From: Lachnospiraceae bacterium UBA3785
GTDB taxonomy: Bacteria; Bacillota; Clostridia; Lachnospirales; Lachnospiraceae
DNA length: 8,077 bases
Direction of reading: 5' to 3'
Assembly: GCA_002369495.1 (NCBI GenBank)
Contig: DFFD01000076.1
Span: 11,093-19,169, forward strand
The notes below the pieces were generated by a model. The model searched no databases and was not told the DNA's origin. It worked only from the letters and a program-made list of their open reading frames with translations. Made by a program: the position numbers and the translations under genes. Positions 1 through 6,078 of this stretch are shown here, piece after piece. Position 1 is the stretch's first letter, and each line of letters starts with the position of its first letter.

Positions 1-468
1 ACGGACCTCGGGCTTCCGACGGTCGGCCAGGTGGTCTTCCTCCTGGCGACCCAGGTCGTCGCCTTCGGCGGCTCCCTCGTCTTCGCGCAGCTCTCGAAGC
101 GCTATAAGACGGTACCGCTGATCCTCGTCTGCATCGCCGGCTACTTTGCGGTCTGCCTCTACGCACTGACCCTGCACACGCTCGTCGACTTCGCGATCCT
201 CGCGTTCGGGGTCGGCTGCTTCCAGGGCTCGATCCAGTCTCTCTCGAGGAGCTATTACTCAAAGATCATCCCCGCCGAGAACTCCGGCGAGTACTTCGGC
301 ATCTACGACATCTTCTCGAAAGGCGCGTCCTTCCTCGGCTCGGCAGTCATCGCCTGGGTCAAGCTGGCCGGCGGAACCATCAATATCGCGGTGGCCTCCC
401 TGGCGGTCTTCTTTGCGCTGGGCTTCATTTTCCTCATGGCCGCGGACAAGCAGCCGGTCAGGAAATGA
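1..468 (+). CDS. MFS transporter, UMF1/Atg22-like, C-terminal part
   Basis: This is the last 155 residues of a membrane transporter whose 5' end lies left of the window; the frame is open from base 1 to the TGA at 466-468. Several hydrophobic segments are visible (VVFLLATQVVAFGG, LILVCIAGYFAVCLYALTL, AVASLAVFFALGFIFLMAA). Between them is a stretch typical of the UMF1 branch of the major facilitator superfamily: FQGSIQSLSRSYYSKIIP followed by EYFGIYDIFSKGASFLG. The family is related to eukaryotic Atg22 permeases; its bacterial substrate is not established. The GTG at base 31 is not taken as a start because homology to the family continues through it. It is convergent with the GntR gene and shares a terminator with it. 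The UMF1 assignment is fairly secure; substrate unknown. Confidence 0.85.
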   Translation, partial: TDLGLPTVGQVVFLLATQVVAFGGSLVFAQLSKRYKTVPLILVCIAGYFAVCLYALTLHTLVDFAILAFGVGCFQGSIQSLSRSYYSKIIPAENSGEYFGIYDIFSKGASFLGSAVIAWVKLAGGTINIAVASLAVFFALGFIFLMAADKQPVRK

Positions 469-472
469 AAAC

Positions 473-506
473 ACCGCCGGCCGTGTGAACAGCCGGCGGT
501 ATTTTT
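473..506. terminator. Bidirectional intrinsic terminator
   Basis: A perfect 9-bp GC-rich stem (ACCGCCGGC at 473-481 with GCCGGCGGT at 492-500) encloses a 10-nt loop. It is followed by ATTTTT on the + strand and by GTTTT on the - strand (bases 468-472). It sits between the convergent ends of the MFS gene and the GntR gene, so it can end transcription from both sides. Confidence 0.88.
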
Positions 507-515
507 ATGCCGTTT

Positions 516-1160
516 TCAGAACAGGAAGGAATAGTACTGCTCCAGCACGTCGCGCACATGGTGCACGTGCATCCTGATCAGCTCTTCCGCCCTGTCCGCG
601 TCCCTTCTCCGGATCGCCTCGTAGATCGCGGTGTGCTCCTCAAGCGAGTTGTCGCTGCGCCCGGGCACGAGGATCGATTTTCCGTTATACTTCCGCATCC
701 GCTCCTTCAGATTGACGGTGATTTCCGCCGCCGGCCGGTTCGGGCAGGCGTCGTAGATGATCCTGTGGAACTTCTGGTTGCAGGCGGAGTAGCTCACGAG
801 GTCCGATTTCGCCTTGAAAGAAGTCATATTGTCGAGGATCTCCTTCATGGCCGCGATATCCTCCTCCGTGAAGGCCGGGATCGCCTGCCGGATGATGAAA
901 CCCTCGAGAACCTCCCGGAGGTCCATGAACTGCAGCAGCTCCTCCTTGGAGTAGCTCGCGACTTTGGCCCCCTTGTTGAGGTCCATCGTCACATATCCCC
1001 CGTTCTCGAGCATGAGCAGCACTTTCTTGATCGTGTTCCTGCTCACATTGTACTCTTTGGACAGGGCGACCTCGGGCAGACTCTGCGCCGGCGAGTACTC
1101 TCCGCTCTCGATCTTTTCCTTAATTTTGTCGTATACGATTGCTGCCTGGTTTGCCGTCAT
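516..1160 (-). CDS. GntR family transcriptional regulator, FCD-type
   Basis: A 214-residue DNA-binding regulator. Residues about 5-65 form the winged helix-turn-helix, with the GntR pattern LPEVALSKEYNVSRNTIKKVL followed by LENGGYV. Residues about 72-205 form an all-helical FCD-like effector domain. Candidate metal or ligand contacts are H132 (in NQKFHRIIYDAC), H176 (EEHTAIYEAI) and H198/H200 (RMHVHHV). The usual acidic residue four before the first His is Asn128 here. FCD regulators commonly sense organic acids. The gene is transcribed away from the DUF6282-GalB-TRAP-aldolase operon, the classical arrangement for a local repressor. The start at 1160 is preferred over an in-frame ATG at 1199 because it has a strong AAGAGGAG five bases upstream and because the predicted -10 box lies too close to 1199. 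Autoregulation is likely, since the shared 21-bp element overlaps its promoter. The effector is unknown; a substrate or intermediate of the divergent operon is the natural guess. Confidence 0.88.
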   Translation of the reverse strand: MTANQAAIVYDKIKEKIESGEYSPAQSLPEVALSKEYNVSRNTIKKVLLMLENGGYVTMDLNKGAKVASYSKEELLQFMDLREVLEGFIIRQAIPAFTEEDIAAMKEILDNMTSFKAKSDLVSYSACNQKFHRIIYDACPNRPAAEITVNLKERMRKYNGKSILVPGRSDNSLEEHTAIYEAIRRRDADRAEELIRMHVHHVRDVLEQYYSFLF

Positions 1161-1165
1161 GATAA

Positions 1166-1173
1166 CTCCTCTT
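1166..1173 (-). promoter_or_regulatory. Ribosome binding site fixing the GntR start
   Basis: Read on the minus strand this is AAGAGGAG, five bases before the ATG at 1160-1158. It decides the choice of the internal ATG over the upstream one at 1199-1197, which has no comparable site. Confidence 0.8.
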
Positions 1174-1187
1174 AATCGGTCAATATA

Positions 1188-1208
1188 ATTGTTGAACACT
1201 TTTGTTCA
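1188..1208 (-). promoter_or_regulatory. Putative operator A (GntR promoter)
   Basis: On the minus strand this reads TGAACAA, six bases (AAGTGT), then TCAACAAT. It matches operator B at 1329-1349 at 18 of 21 positions, with the two TSAACAA units 13 bp apart in both. It starts within the -10 box of the regulator's promoter and extends past the expected transcription start. It also contains a perfect inverted repeat TGAACA-N4-TGTTCA (+ strand 1193-1208). The likely ligand is the adjacent GntR protein; that is inference. Confidence 0.6.
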
Positions 1209-1236
1209 TTATAAGCTTCCCGCACGGAAAATACAA
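1208..1236 (-). promoter_or_regulatory. Sigma-70-type promoter for the GntR gene
   Basis: On the minus strand a consensus TATAAT (+ strand 1208-1213) is preceded, after exactly 17 bases, by TTGTAT (+ strand 1231-1236), which keeps the TTG of the -35 box. Transcription would start near 1201, giving a leader of about 40 bases before the ATG at 1160. Confidence 0.68.
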
Positions 1237-1245
1237 GCCGTATCT

Positions 1246-1270
1246 CCCGCCTGCGGGCTTATTTTTTTCT
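1246..1270 (+). terminator. Short hairpin with T-run in the divergent region
   Basis: CCCGC at 1246-1250 pairs with GCGGG at 1253-1257 (effective loop of four if the inner pair opens). It is followed by CTTATTTTTTTCTT. This looks like a small intrinsic terminator for + strand transcription. No + gene ends just upstream, so it may instead stop antisense read-through across the regulator, or may simply be AT-rich promoter DNA next to a chance stem. Confidence 0.35.
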
Positions 1271-1290
1271 TAAAAAAGATTTGAAAAATG
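1271..1290 (+). promoter_or_regulatory. A-rich UP-element-like tract
   Basis: The bases just upstream of the operon's -35 box contain two A-tracts, AAAAAA at 1272-1277 and GAAAAATG at 1283-1290, in an otherwise GC-rich window. Such tracts commonly contact the RNA polymerase alpha subunit. It is suggestive only. Confidence 0.35.
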
Positions 1291-1292
1291 TG

Positions 1293-1321
1293 TTGACAAA
1301 CCCCGGAACATCGTATAGAAT
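1293..1321 (+). promoter_or_regulatory. Sigma-70-type promoter for the catabolic operon
   Basis: A perfect -35 hexamer TTGACA at 1293-1298 is followed after 17 bases by TAGAAT at 1316-1321, five of six matches to TATAAT. Transcription would start near 1328. The overlapping TATAGA at 1314-1319 would leave only a 15-base spacer and is less likely. This is the only clear promoter seen ahead of the five-gene operon. Confidence 0.75.
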
Positions 1322-1328
1322 TAACTCA

Positions 1329-1349
1329 TCAACAAAATTGCTCAACAAT
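1329..1349 (+). promoter_or_regulatory. Putative operator B (catabolic operon promoter)
   Basis: TCAACAA, six bases (AATTGC), then TCAACAAT, beginning one base after the predicted transcription start. It is 18/21 identical to operator A, which lies in the opposite orientation on the regulator's own promoter. The position suits a repressor that blocks initiation or early elongation. A partly overlapping inverted repeat CTCAA-N5-TTGAG covers 1341-1355. Confidence 0.6.
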
Positions 1350-1377
1350 CTTGAGTAGCAAATATGAAAACCAATAC

Positions 1378-1383
1378 GGAGGG
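1378..1383 (+). promoter_or_regulatory. Ribosome binding site fixing the DUF6282 start
   Basis: GGAGGG six bases before the ATG at 1390. It rules out an in-frame TTG at 1351, which lies inside the operator region and has no such site. Confidence 0.8.
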
Positions 1384-1389
1384 ACAACG

Positions 1390-2286
1390 ATGAAAGAAAC
1401 AAGCGAACTGATGAGAGGCGGTTATGATCTGCATGTACACTCCGCACCGGACTGCCTTCCGAGAAAGATGGATGACATCGACATGGCCGAGCGGATCACG
1501 AAGTCTACGCTGGCCGGCTACGCGATCAAGAACCACTGGACGTCCACCGCAGGACGCGCCAGGCTGATCAACCGGATGTTCCCGGGATGCGACGCGATCG
1601 GAACGATCACGCTGAACAGCGCGGTCGGCGGCCTGAACCCGACGGCGGTGGAGATGGCAGCCAGGGGCGGCGTCAAGCTTGTCTGGTTCCCCACCTGCGA
1701 CAACGAGCACGAGATGGCCTACCAGTTCGACGGCAACCCGAACAAGAAGAGAGCCTTCTGGGCCAGCATCATCCTCGAGATGAAGGAGCAGGGGATCGTC
1801 ACCCCCACCCTGAACTGCCTCGACGCGAACGGCGAGCTGAAGAAGGAAGTCCTTGACATCCTCGACATCATCGCGAGATACGACATGATCCTCGCGACCG
1901 GCCACATCTCCCACGAGGAGGCCTTCAAGCTGGTCCCCGAAGCGGCGAAGCGCGGCGTCAAAAAGATCGTGATCACCCACGTCAGCTTCCCGACCACCTA
2001 CTACACGGTCGAAGAGCAGAAGCGCTTCATCGCTTACGGCGCCAAATGCGAACACTGCTACACCACCTGGAAGACCGGCAAGGAAGAGCTCCCCGTGATC
2101 GCGGATATGATCAAGGCGGTCGGCGCCGAGAACTGCATTATCGGCACGGACCTCGGCAACACAAAGCTCTGCTATCCGGACGAAGGAATGATCGAGTTCG
2201 CCGAAGCCCTCATGAACGAAGGCCTCACCGGAGAGGACATCACGATGATGGCCGTCACCAATCCGAGATGGCTGCTCGGAAAATAA
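1390..2286 (+). CDS. DUF6282 family metal-dependent hydrolase
   Basis: A 298-residue cytoplasmic protein with no signal peptide, resembling the DUF6282 group, which looks like an amidohydrolase or PHP-type TIM barrel. The metal-site pattern is visible in order: DLHVHSAPD with H15 and H17; K47/H49 in KNHW; H172 in ATGHIS; H197 in ITHVSFP; and D254 in IIGTDLG. E221 and H222 (KCEHCYTT) may also be in the pocket. The start at 1390 is chosen because GGAGGG lies six bases upstream. It is the first gene of the operon, directly behind the regulated promoter. No reaction is established for the family as far as I know. Because the next enzymes are an OMA hydratase and a CHA-type aldolase, a lactonase or hydrolase producing OMA, as LigI does from PDC, is a reasonable guess. 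Fold-level call good, substrate unproven. Confidence 0.82.
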   Translation: MKETSELMRGGYDLHVHSAPDCLPRKMDDIDMAERITKSTLAGYAIKNHWTSTAGRARLINRMFPGCDAIGTITLNSAVGGLNPTAVEMAARGGVKLVWFPTCDNEHEMAYQFDGNPNKKRAFWASIILEMKEQGIVTPTLNCLDANGELKKEVLDILDIIARYDMILATGHISHEEAFKLVPEAAKRGVKKIVITHVSFPTTYYTVEEQKRFIAYGAKCEHCYTTWKTGKEELPVIADMIKAVGAENCIIGTDLGNTKLCYPDEGMIEFAEALMNEGLTGEDITMMAVTNPRWLLGK

Positions 2287-2309
2287 AAACCCCGTAAAAC
2301 CCCGAAAAC
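2286..2309 (+). repeat. Tandem decamer in the intergenic spacer
   Basis: AAAACCCCGT at 2286-2295 is followed directly by AAAACCCCGA at 2296-2305 and a partial AAAC. It lies between the hydrolase stop and the next ribosome binding site. It forms no stable hairpin, and no function is evident. Confidence 0.6.
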
Positions 2310-2346
2310 AAAGAAGATCAATATATATAAAAAGGAGAATAAAGAG

Positions 2347-3087
2347 ATGATCAAGGATAAGAAGGTTCTCGTTGTCAGTGCGCATGCGGCGGATTATGTG
2401 TGGCGTTCCGGCGGAACGATCGCGAAGTACATCAAACACGGCGCAGAGGTCCACGTCGTCGTCCTCAGCTTCGGAATCCGCGGCGAAAGCGCTGCCCAGT
2501 GGAAGAAGGAAGGCGCGACCTATGAGTCCGTCAGGGAGAACCGGCTGGAGGAGACCACGAAAGCCGCCGAGATCCTCGGGATCAGCAACATCGAGTTCTG
2601 GGATCTGCCCGACTACCCGATGGCGCCGTACCTGACGGAAGAGATCCGCGACCGCATGGTCAGAAAGATCCGGACCGTCCGCCCCGACATCATCATCACC
2701 CACGACCGGAAGGGCAAGGACATCCTGAATCCGGATCATAACGCGGTCTCCGAGTTCGTCTTCGAGTGCTCGATCCAGGCAAACTCCCGCGGCGTGATCA
2801 CCGAAGGCCTTGCGACAACCAAACAGATGCGTCTCTTCGGGTTTGAGCCCCACCAGACGGAGCTCTCCCAGTTCGTCCCGGACCAGCTGATCGACATCTC
2901 CGAGGTATACGAGCAGAAAGTGCAGGCCATGCAGTGCTTCCAGGCGCAGCATCATCTGATCCAGTACTACACGGAGCGCGCGAACCTCAGGGGCAATCAT
3001 CTCCGCAGGATCTCCGGCTGCCAGTCCTACAAGTACGGCGAGAGCTTCTCGAGCTTCTTCCCGGTTGCGGGCGACGAGCTTGTATAA
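2347..3087 (+). CDS. galB: GalB-type 4-oxalomesaconate hydratase (PIG-L/LmbE fold)
   Basis: A 246-residue cytoplasmic protein. The family fold is that of PIG-L/LmbE zinc deacetylases, but the N-terminal motif is VVSAHAADYVWRSGGTIA rather than AHPDDE. Metal ligands H13 and D16 are kept, with H131 (NPDHNAV) as the likely third, while the deacetylase general base is replaced by Ala15. The segments LSFGIRGESA (E47), WDLPDYP, FGFEPHQTE (H169) and QAMQCFQAQHHLIQYYTERA match, as I recall it, the pattern of Pseudomonas GalB. GalB is the hydratase of the gallate/protocatechuate 4,5-cleavage pathways and converts 4-oxalomesaconate to 4-carboxy-4-hydroxy-2-oxoadipate. AAAGGAG lies nine bases before the start. 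The RraA-like gene at the end of the operon would supply the next step. A general label of PIG-L deacetylase would mislead. A related hydratase acting on a different substrate remains possible. Confidence 0.8.
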   Translation: MIKDKKVLVVSAHAADYVWRSGGTIAKYIKHGAEVHVVVLSFGIRGESAAQWKKEGATYESVRENRLEETTKAAEILGISNIEFWDLPDYPMAPYLTEEIRDRMVRKIRTVRPDIIITHDRKGKDILNPDHNAVSEFVFECSIQANSRGVITEGLATTKQMRLFGFEPHQTELSQFVPDQLIDISEVYEQKVQAMQCFQAQHHLIQYYTERANLRGNHLRRISGCQSYKYGESFSSFFPVAGDELV

Positions 3088-3105
3088 CATCTGATTCTCA
3101 TTCGC

Positions 3106-3111
3106 AGGAGG
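3106..3111 (+). promoter_or_regulatory. Ribosome binding site fixing the TAXI receptor start
   Basis: AGGAGG directly abuts an ATG at 3112, which is too close to be used. The next in-frame ATG at 3118 sits six bases away and is the likely start. Confidence 0.8.
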
Positions 3112-3117
3112 ATGGCT

Positions 3118-4125
3118 ATGAAGAATAAAATTGTCGGGATCGTCTACGGCATCCTGATCCTCGCGCTGGTGGTCGCATTTTTCCAGAACAGGGACGGCCA
3201 CGTCGCCAGGAAGATCACGAACCCGGACGGGTCCTATACAGGTTCTCTCACGCTCGGAACCGCCTCATCCACCGGCACTTTCTACTATGTCGGCGCGGCG
3301 ATCGGCAACGCTGTCTCGAAGGCAGCTCCCCTCAACATCAACGTCCAGGCGACGTCCGGATCCAACGAGAACATCTCGATGGTCCTGAACCAGGACATCG
3401 ACCTCGGCATGGCCAACTGTGACTCGATCTACAGCGCCTACAACGGGACCATGTCCTACTCCAACGCGGGTCCGCAGGAGGATCTCCGCGAGGTCGCTTC
3501 CCTCTACCAGTCCCAGCTGCACATCTTCGTGACCGAGAGCAGCGGGATCAGGGACATCGCCGACCTGAAAGGCAGGAAAGTCTGTGTGGGCTCCCAGGGG
3601 ACGTCCTACCTCTTCATCAACGAGAAAATCCTCGCCTCCTACGGAATCACCATGAAAGACATCCAGCCCTTCTACATGAACTATGCGGAGTCTGCGGAAG
3701 CTCTCGCCAACGGGGATATCGACGCGGCCTTCCAGACCGGCGGCTACCCGATCGCGGGCATCCAGCAGTCCGCGGCGACCACAGCCTTCCGCATGCTTCC
3801 GATCGCCGACGAGGTGATCGAGGAGATCATCGCGGAGTTCCCCTTCATCAACCGGACGACGATCCCTGCCGGGATCTACGAACACCAGTCCAACGAGGCG
3901 GAAGTGAGCACGCTCGGCTACATGACCACGATCTTCTGCTCCGCGGAGGCGGACCCGGACCTGATCTACTCGTTTGTGAAGGGCATGATGGAGTCCCTCG
4001 ACACGTACCACGACACCAACGACGCCACCCGGCAGATTTCCGCCGAGACGATCGCGACCACACACATCCCGCTGCACGAAGGCGCACTGCGCTACTATCG
4101 TGAGGCAGGCATTTCCCAGGAATAA
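3118..4125 (+). CDS. TRAP transporter solute receptor, TAXI family
   Basis: A 335-residue extracytoplasmic binding protein. Residues 4-22 (KIVGIVYGILILALVVAFF) are a single hydrophobic segment acting as a signal peptide or membrane anchor. No lipobox cysteine follows, so it is not an obvious lipoprotein. The mature part opens with LTLGTASSTGTFYYVGAAIG (residues 45-64), the hallmark of the TAXI family. It continues with NINVQATSGSNENISMV, DIADLKGRKVCVGSQGT, and the C-terminal PLHEGALRYYREAG (318-331). TAXI receptors bind small acids such as glutamate or other organic anions and deliver them to a fused TRAP permease, here encoded nine bases downstream. The stop codon overlaps the next gene's ribosome binding site, which suggests coupled translation. 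The ligand is unknown; operon context points to an aromatic ring-cleavage-type tricarboxylate. Confidence 0.92.
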   Translation: MKNKIVGIVYGILILALVVAFFQNRDGHVARKITNPDGSYTGSLTLGTASSTGTFYYVGAAIGNAVSKAAPLNINVQATSGSNENISMVLNQDIDLGMANCDSIYSAYNGTMSYSNAGPQEDLREVASLYQSQLHIFVTESSGIRDIADLKGRKVCVGSQGTSYLFINEKILASYGITMKDIQPFYMNYAESAEALANGDIDAAFQTGGYPIAGIQQSAATTAFRMLPIADEVIEEIIAEFPFINRTTIPAGIYEHQSNEAEVSTLGYMTTIFCSAEADPDLIYSFVKGMMESLDTYHDTNDATRQISAETIATTHIPLHEGALRYYREAGISQE

Positions 4126-4134
4126 GGAGGATAC

Positions 4135-6060
4135 ATGATGGATTCCAACAAAGCAGTCCAGAGCGCACCCGAAAAGAGCGGGCTCGACAAAGTCTTCTCG
4201 GTCCTCGCCTCCGCGGTCGCTGTCGCCCTCTGCGCATTTCACCTGCTGGCGGCTTCGCCGTTCCTAACACTGAACAACACTGAACAGTCCGTGTATCACG
4301 GCGCGCTGATCATCGCATTTTTCATCCTGGTCCGCTGCAGGAAATCGACGCTCGGGAAGGTGACGGACATCCTCCTCATCCTCCTCACCGTCGTGGCGGC
4401 GCACGAAGTCATCGTGCTGAGAAATTCCAACGTGGCCACGACCATGCTCTACACGGACTTTCAGAAGATCGTCTCGGTCCTCTTTATCTGCGCGGCCGTC
4501 TACATCTCCTACCGCGCGCTGGGCAGCATCCTGCCGGGGCTCTGCCTCATCTTCCTGGTCTACACCTTCTACGGCTCCTATCTCCCGGGTGCGCTGGAGA
4601 CATCCAGAGTTTCCGTCTACCGGATGGCAACCTACCTGATGGTGTCGAGTGAAGGCCTCTTCGGAAGCGCACTGAATGTTGCGGCGATCTACATTTTCCT
4701 CTTCGTCCTGTTCGGCTCGGTCCTGAGCTTTATCGGAGCCGGCGAGTTCTTCGTCGACATCGCCTCGGCGGCCTTCGGGCACTTCGTCGGAGGTCCCGCG
4801 CAGGCTGCGGTCTACTCGAGCATGCTCCTCGGCATGGTCAACGGCTCCGGTGCGGCGACCGTCGTGACGGCAGGCACCTTCACGATCCCGCTGATGAAAA
4901 AGACCGGTTTTGACAATGACACCGCGGGCGGCATCGTCGCGACGGCAGCTTCGGGCGGCCAGATCATGCCGCCGGTCATGGGCGCAGTCGCCTTCCTGAT
5001 GTCCGACGCGACCTCCATTCCCTACGGCACGATCTGCGCGGCAGCGCTGCTCCCGGCAGTCCTCTACTACCTGACGACCTCCGCAGGCATCATCTCCTAC
5101 GCTCACAAGCACAGAGTGCCCGCCATCAAGAGGAAAGAAGGCGATCCGACCGTCGGACAGATTTTCCGCAAAGGCTGGTTCTACTTCGCTCCGATCGTTC
5201 TGCTGATCACGCTGATGGTCATCGGCATCAGCACCGCGAGAGCAGCGCTCTACACCATCCTTCTCTGCATCGCGATCGGCCTGATCACGGACCGCAAAAA
5301 ATTCACGCCGAAAAACATCATCGCCCTCTGCCGCGACGCTGCGGACTCGATGATGAGCGTGTCCATCGCCTGCATGGTCGTCGGCATCGTCGTCGGCGCG
5401 ATCAACATCACCGGCCTCGGCCTGAAGATCTCAACGATCATCACGATGCTGGCCGGCGGCAATATTCTCGTCATGGGCCTGCTGACCGCCGTCGTCTGCA
5501 TCATCCTGGGCATGGGCCTTCCGACCTCCGCCTGCTACATCATCCTCTCGGTGCTCGTCGCGCCGGCGATGATCAAGCTCGGCGTCTCCACGGCCTCCGC
5601 TCACCTCTTCGTCCTCTACTTCGGCGTCATCGCCGCCATCACGCCGCCTGTGGCGCTCGCGGTCTTCGCGGCGATCGGCATTTCCGGCGGAGATATGTGG
5701 AAGACAGGCCTCCAGGCGGTCAAATTCGCGATCGCGGGCTTCCTGATCCCGTTCGTCTTCCTCTTCAACAACAATCTCGTCATGTTCCATCCGGCGACAG
5801 GAACATTCGGCGTAGACCTCGGCGTCATCGTCACATTCGTGCTGACCGCGCTGGGCTGCTGCTTCCTCTCCTGCTCGGTCTTCGGCTGGTGCATCCGGGA
5901 CCTCAACCTTGCTGAAAGGATCCTTCTGGCAGCCGCCTGCGTCGTCACTCTCTGCAACCACATCCTGCTGGCCGGCATCATCGGACTTGCCGTCACCGCA
6001 GTCCTTATCGTATACTTCTGGATGACAAATAAAAATCGAACTGCCCCGGCCGCAGGCTGA
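4135..6060 (+). CDS. TRAP transporter permease, fused small and large subunits
   Basis: A 641-residue polytopic membrane protein. The N-terminal part (about residues 20-150) has several hydrophobic segments equivalent to the DctQ small subunit. From about residue 175 onward it is the DctM-like large subunit. Characteristic segments are GMVNGSGAATVVTAGTFTIP (233-252), ATAASGGQIMPPVMGAVAFL (269-288), GMGLPTSACYI (from 459) and ITPPVALAVFAAIGISGG (from 502). Fusion of the two subunits is usual in TAXI-type TRAP systems, and the length is normal. Transport is secondary, driven by an ion gradient. AAGGAGG at 4124-4130 overlaps the stop of the receptor gene. ATG codons at 4135 and 4138 are both usable (spacing four or seven). 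It works with the receptor upstream to import the operon's substrate. Confidence 0.93.
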   Translation: MMDSNKAVQSAPEKSGLDKVFSVLASAVAVALCAFHLLAASPFLTLNNTEQSVYHGALIIAFFILVRCRKSTLGKVTDILLILLTVVAAHEVIVLRNSNVATTMLYTDFQKIVSVLFICAAVYISYRALGSILPGLCLIFLVYTFYGSYLPGALETSRVSVYRMATYLMVSSEGLFGSALNVAAIYIFLFVLFGSVLSFIGAGEFFVDIASAAFGHFVGGPAQAAVYSSMLLGMVNGSGAATVVTAGTFTIPLMKKTGFDNDTAGGIVATAASGGQIMPPVMGAVAFLMSDATSIPYGTICAAALLPAVLYYLTTSAGIISYAHKHRVPAIKRKEGDPTVGQIFRKGWFYFAPIVLLITLMVIGISTARAALYTILLCIAIGLITDRKKFTPKNIIALCRDAADSMMSVSIACMVVGIVVGAINITGLGLKISTIITMLAGGNILVMGLLTAVVCIILGMGLPTSACYIILSVLVAPAMIKLGVSTASAHLFVLYFGVIAAITPPVALAVFAAIGISGGDMWKTGLQAVKFAIAGFLIPFVFLFNNNLVMFHPATGTFGVDLGVIVTFVLTALGCCFLSCSVFGWCIRDLNLAERILLAAACVVTLCNHILLAGIIGLAVTAVLIVYFWMTNKNRTAPAAG

Positions 6061-6078
6061 GGAAAAAGGAGGAACATC

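Noticed and set aside
507..1175. Plus-strand frame of 222 codons
   Set aside because: It is antisense to the GntR gene, which has clear family motifs and its own promoter and ribosome binding site.
1161..1199. Upstream ATG start for the GntR gene at 1199
   Set aside because: It lies within a few bases of the predicted transcription start, has no ribosome binding site, and falls in the operator.
2321..2333. ATATATATAAAA as an internal promoter before the hydratase gene
   Set aside because: No -35-like hexamer is found at a suitable distance; it is better explained as an unstructured A/T-rich leader next to the ribosome binding site.
1342..3201. Open frame of 619 codons on the minus strand
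   Set aside because: It runs antisense to two well-recognised genes (DUF6282 and GalB-like), has low-complexity Arg/Asp/Val-rich composition, and results from GC-rich third positions.
3265..5112. Two long minus-strand frames (3265-4242 and 4264-5112)
   Set aside because: Both are antisense to the TAXI receptor and TRAP permease and have shadow-like composition.
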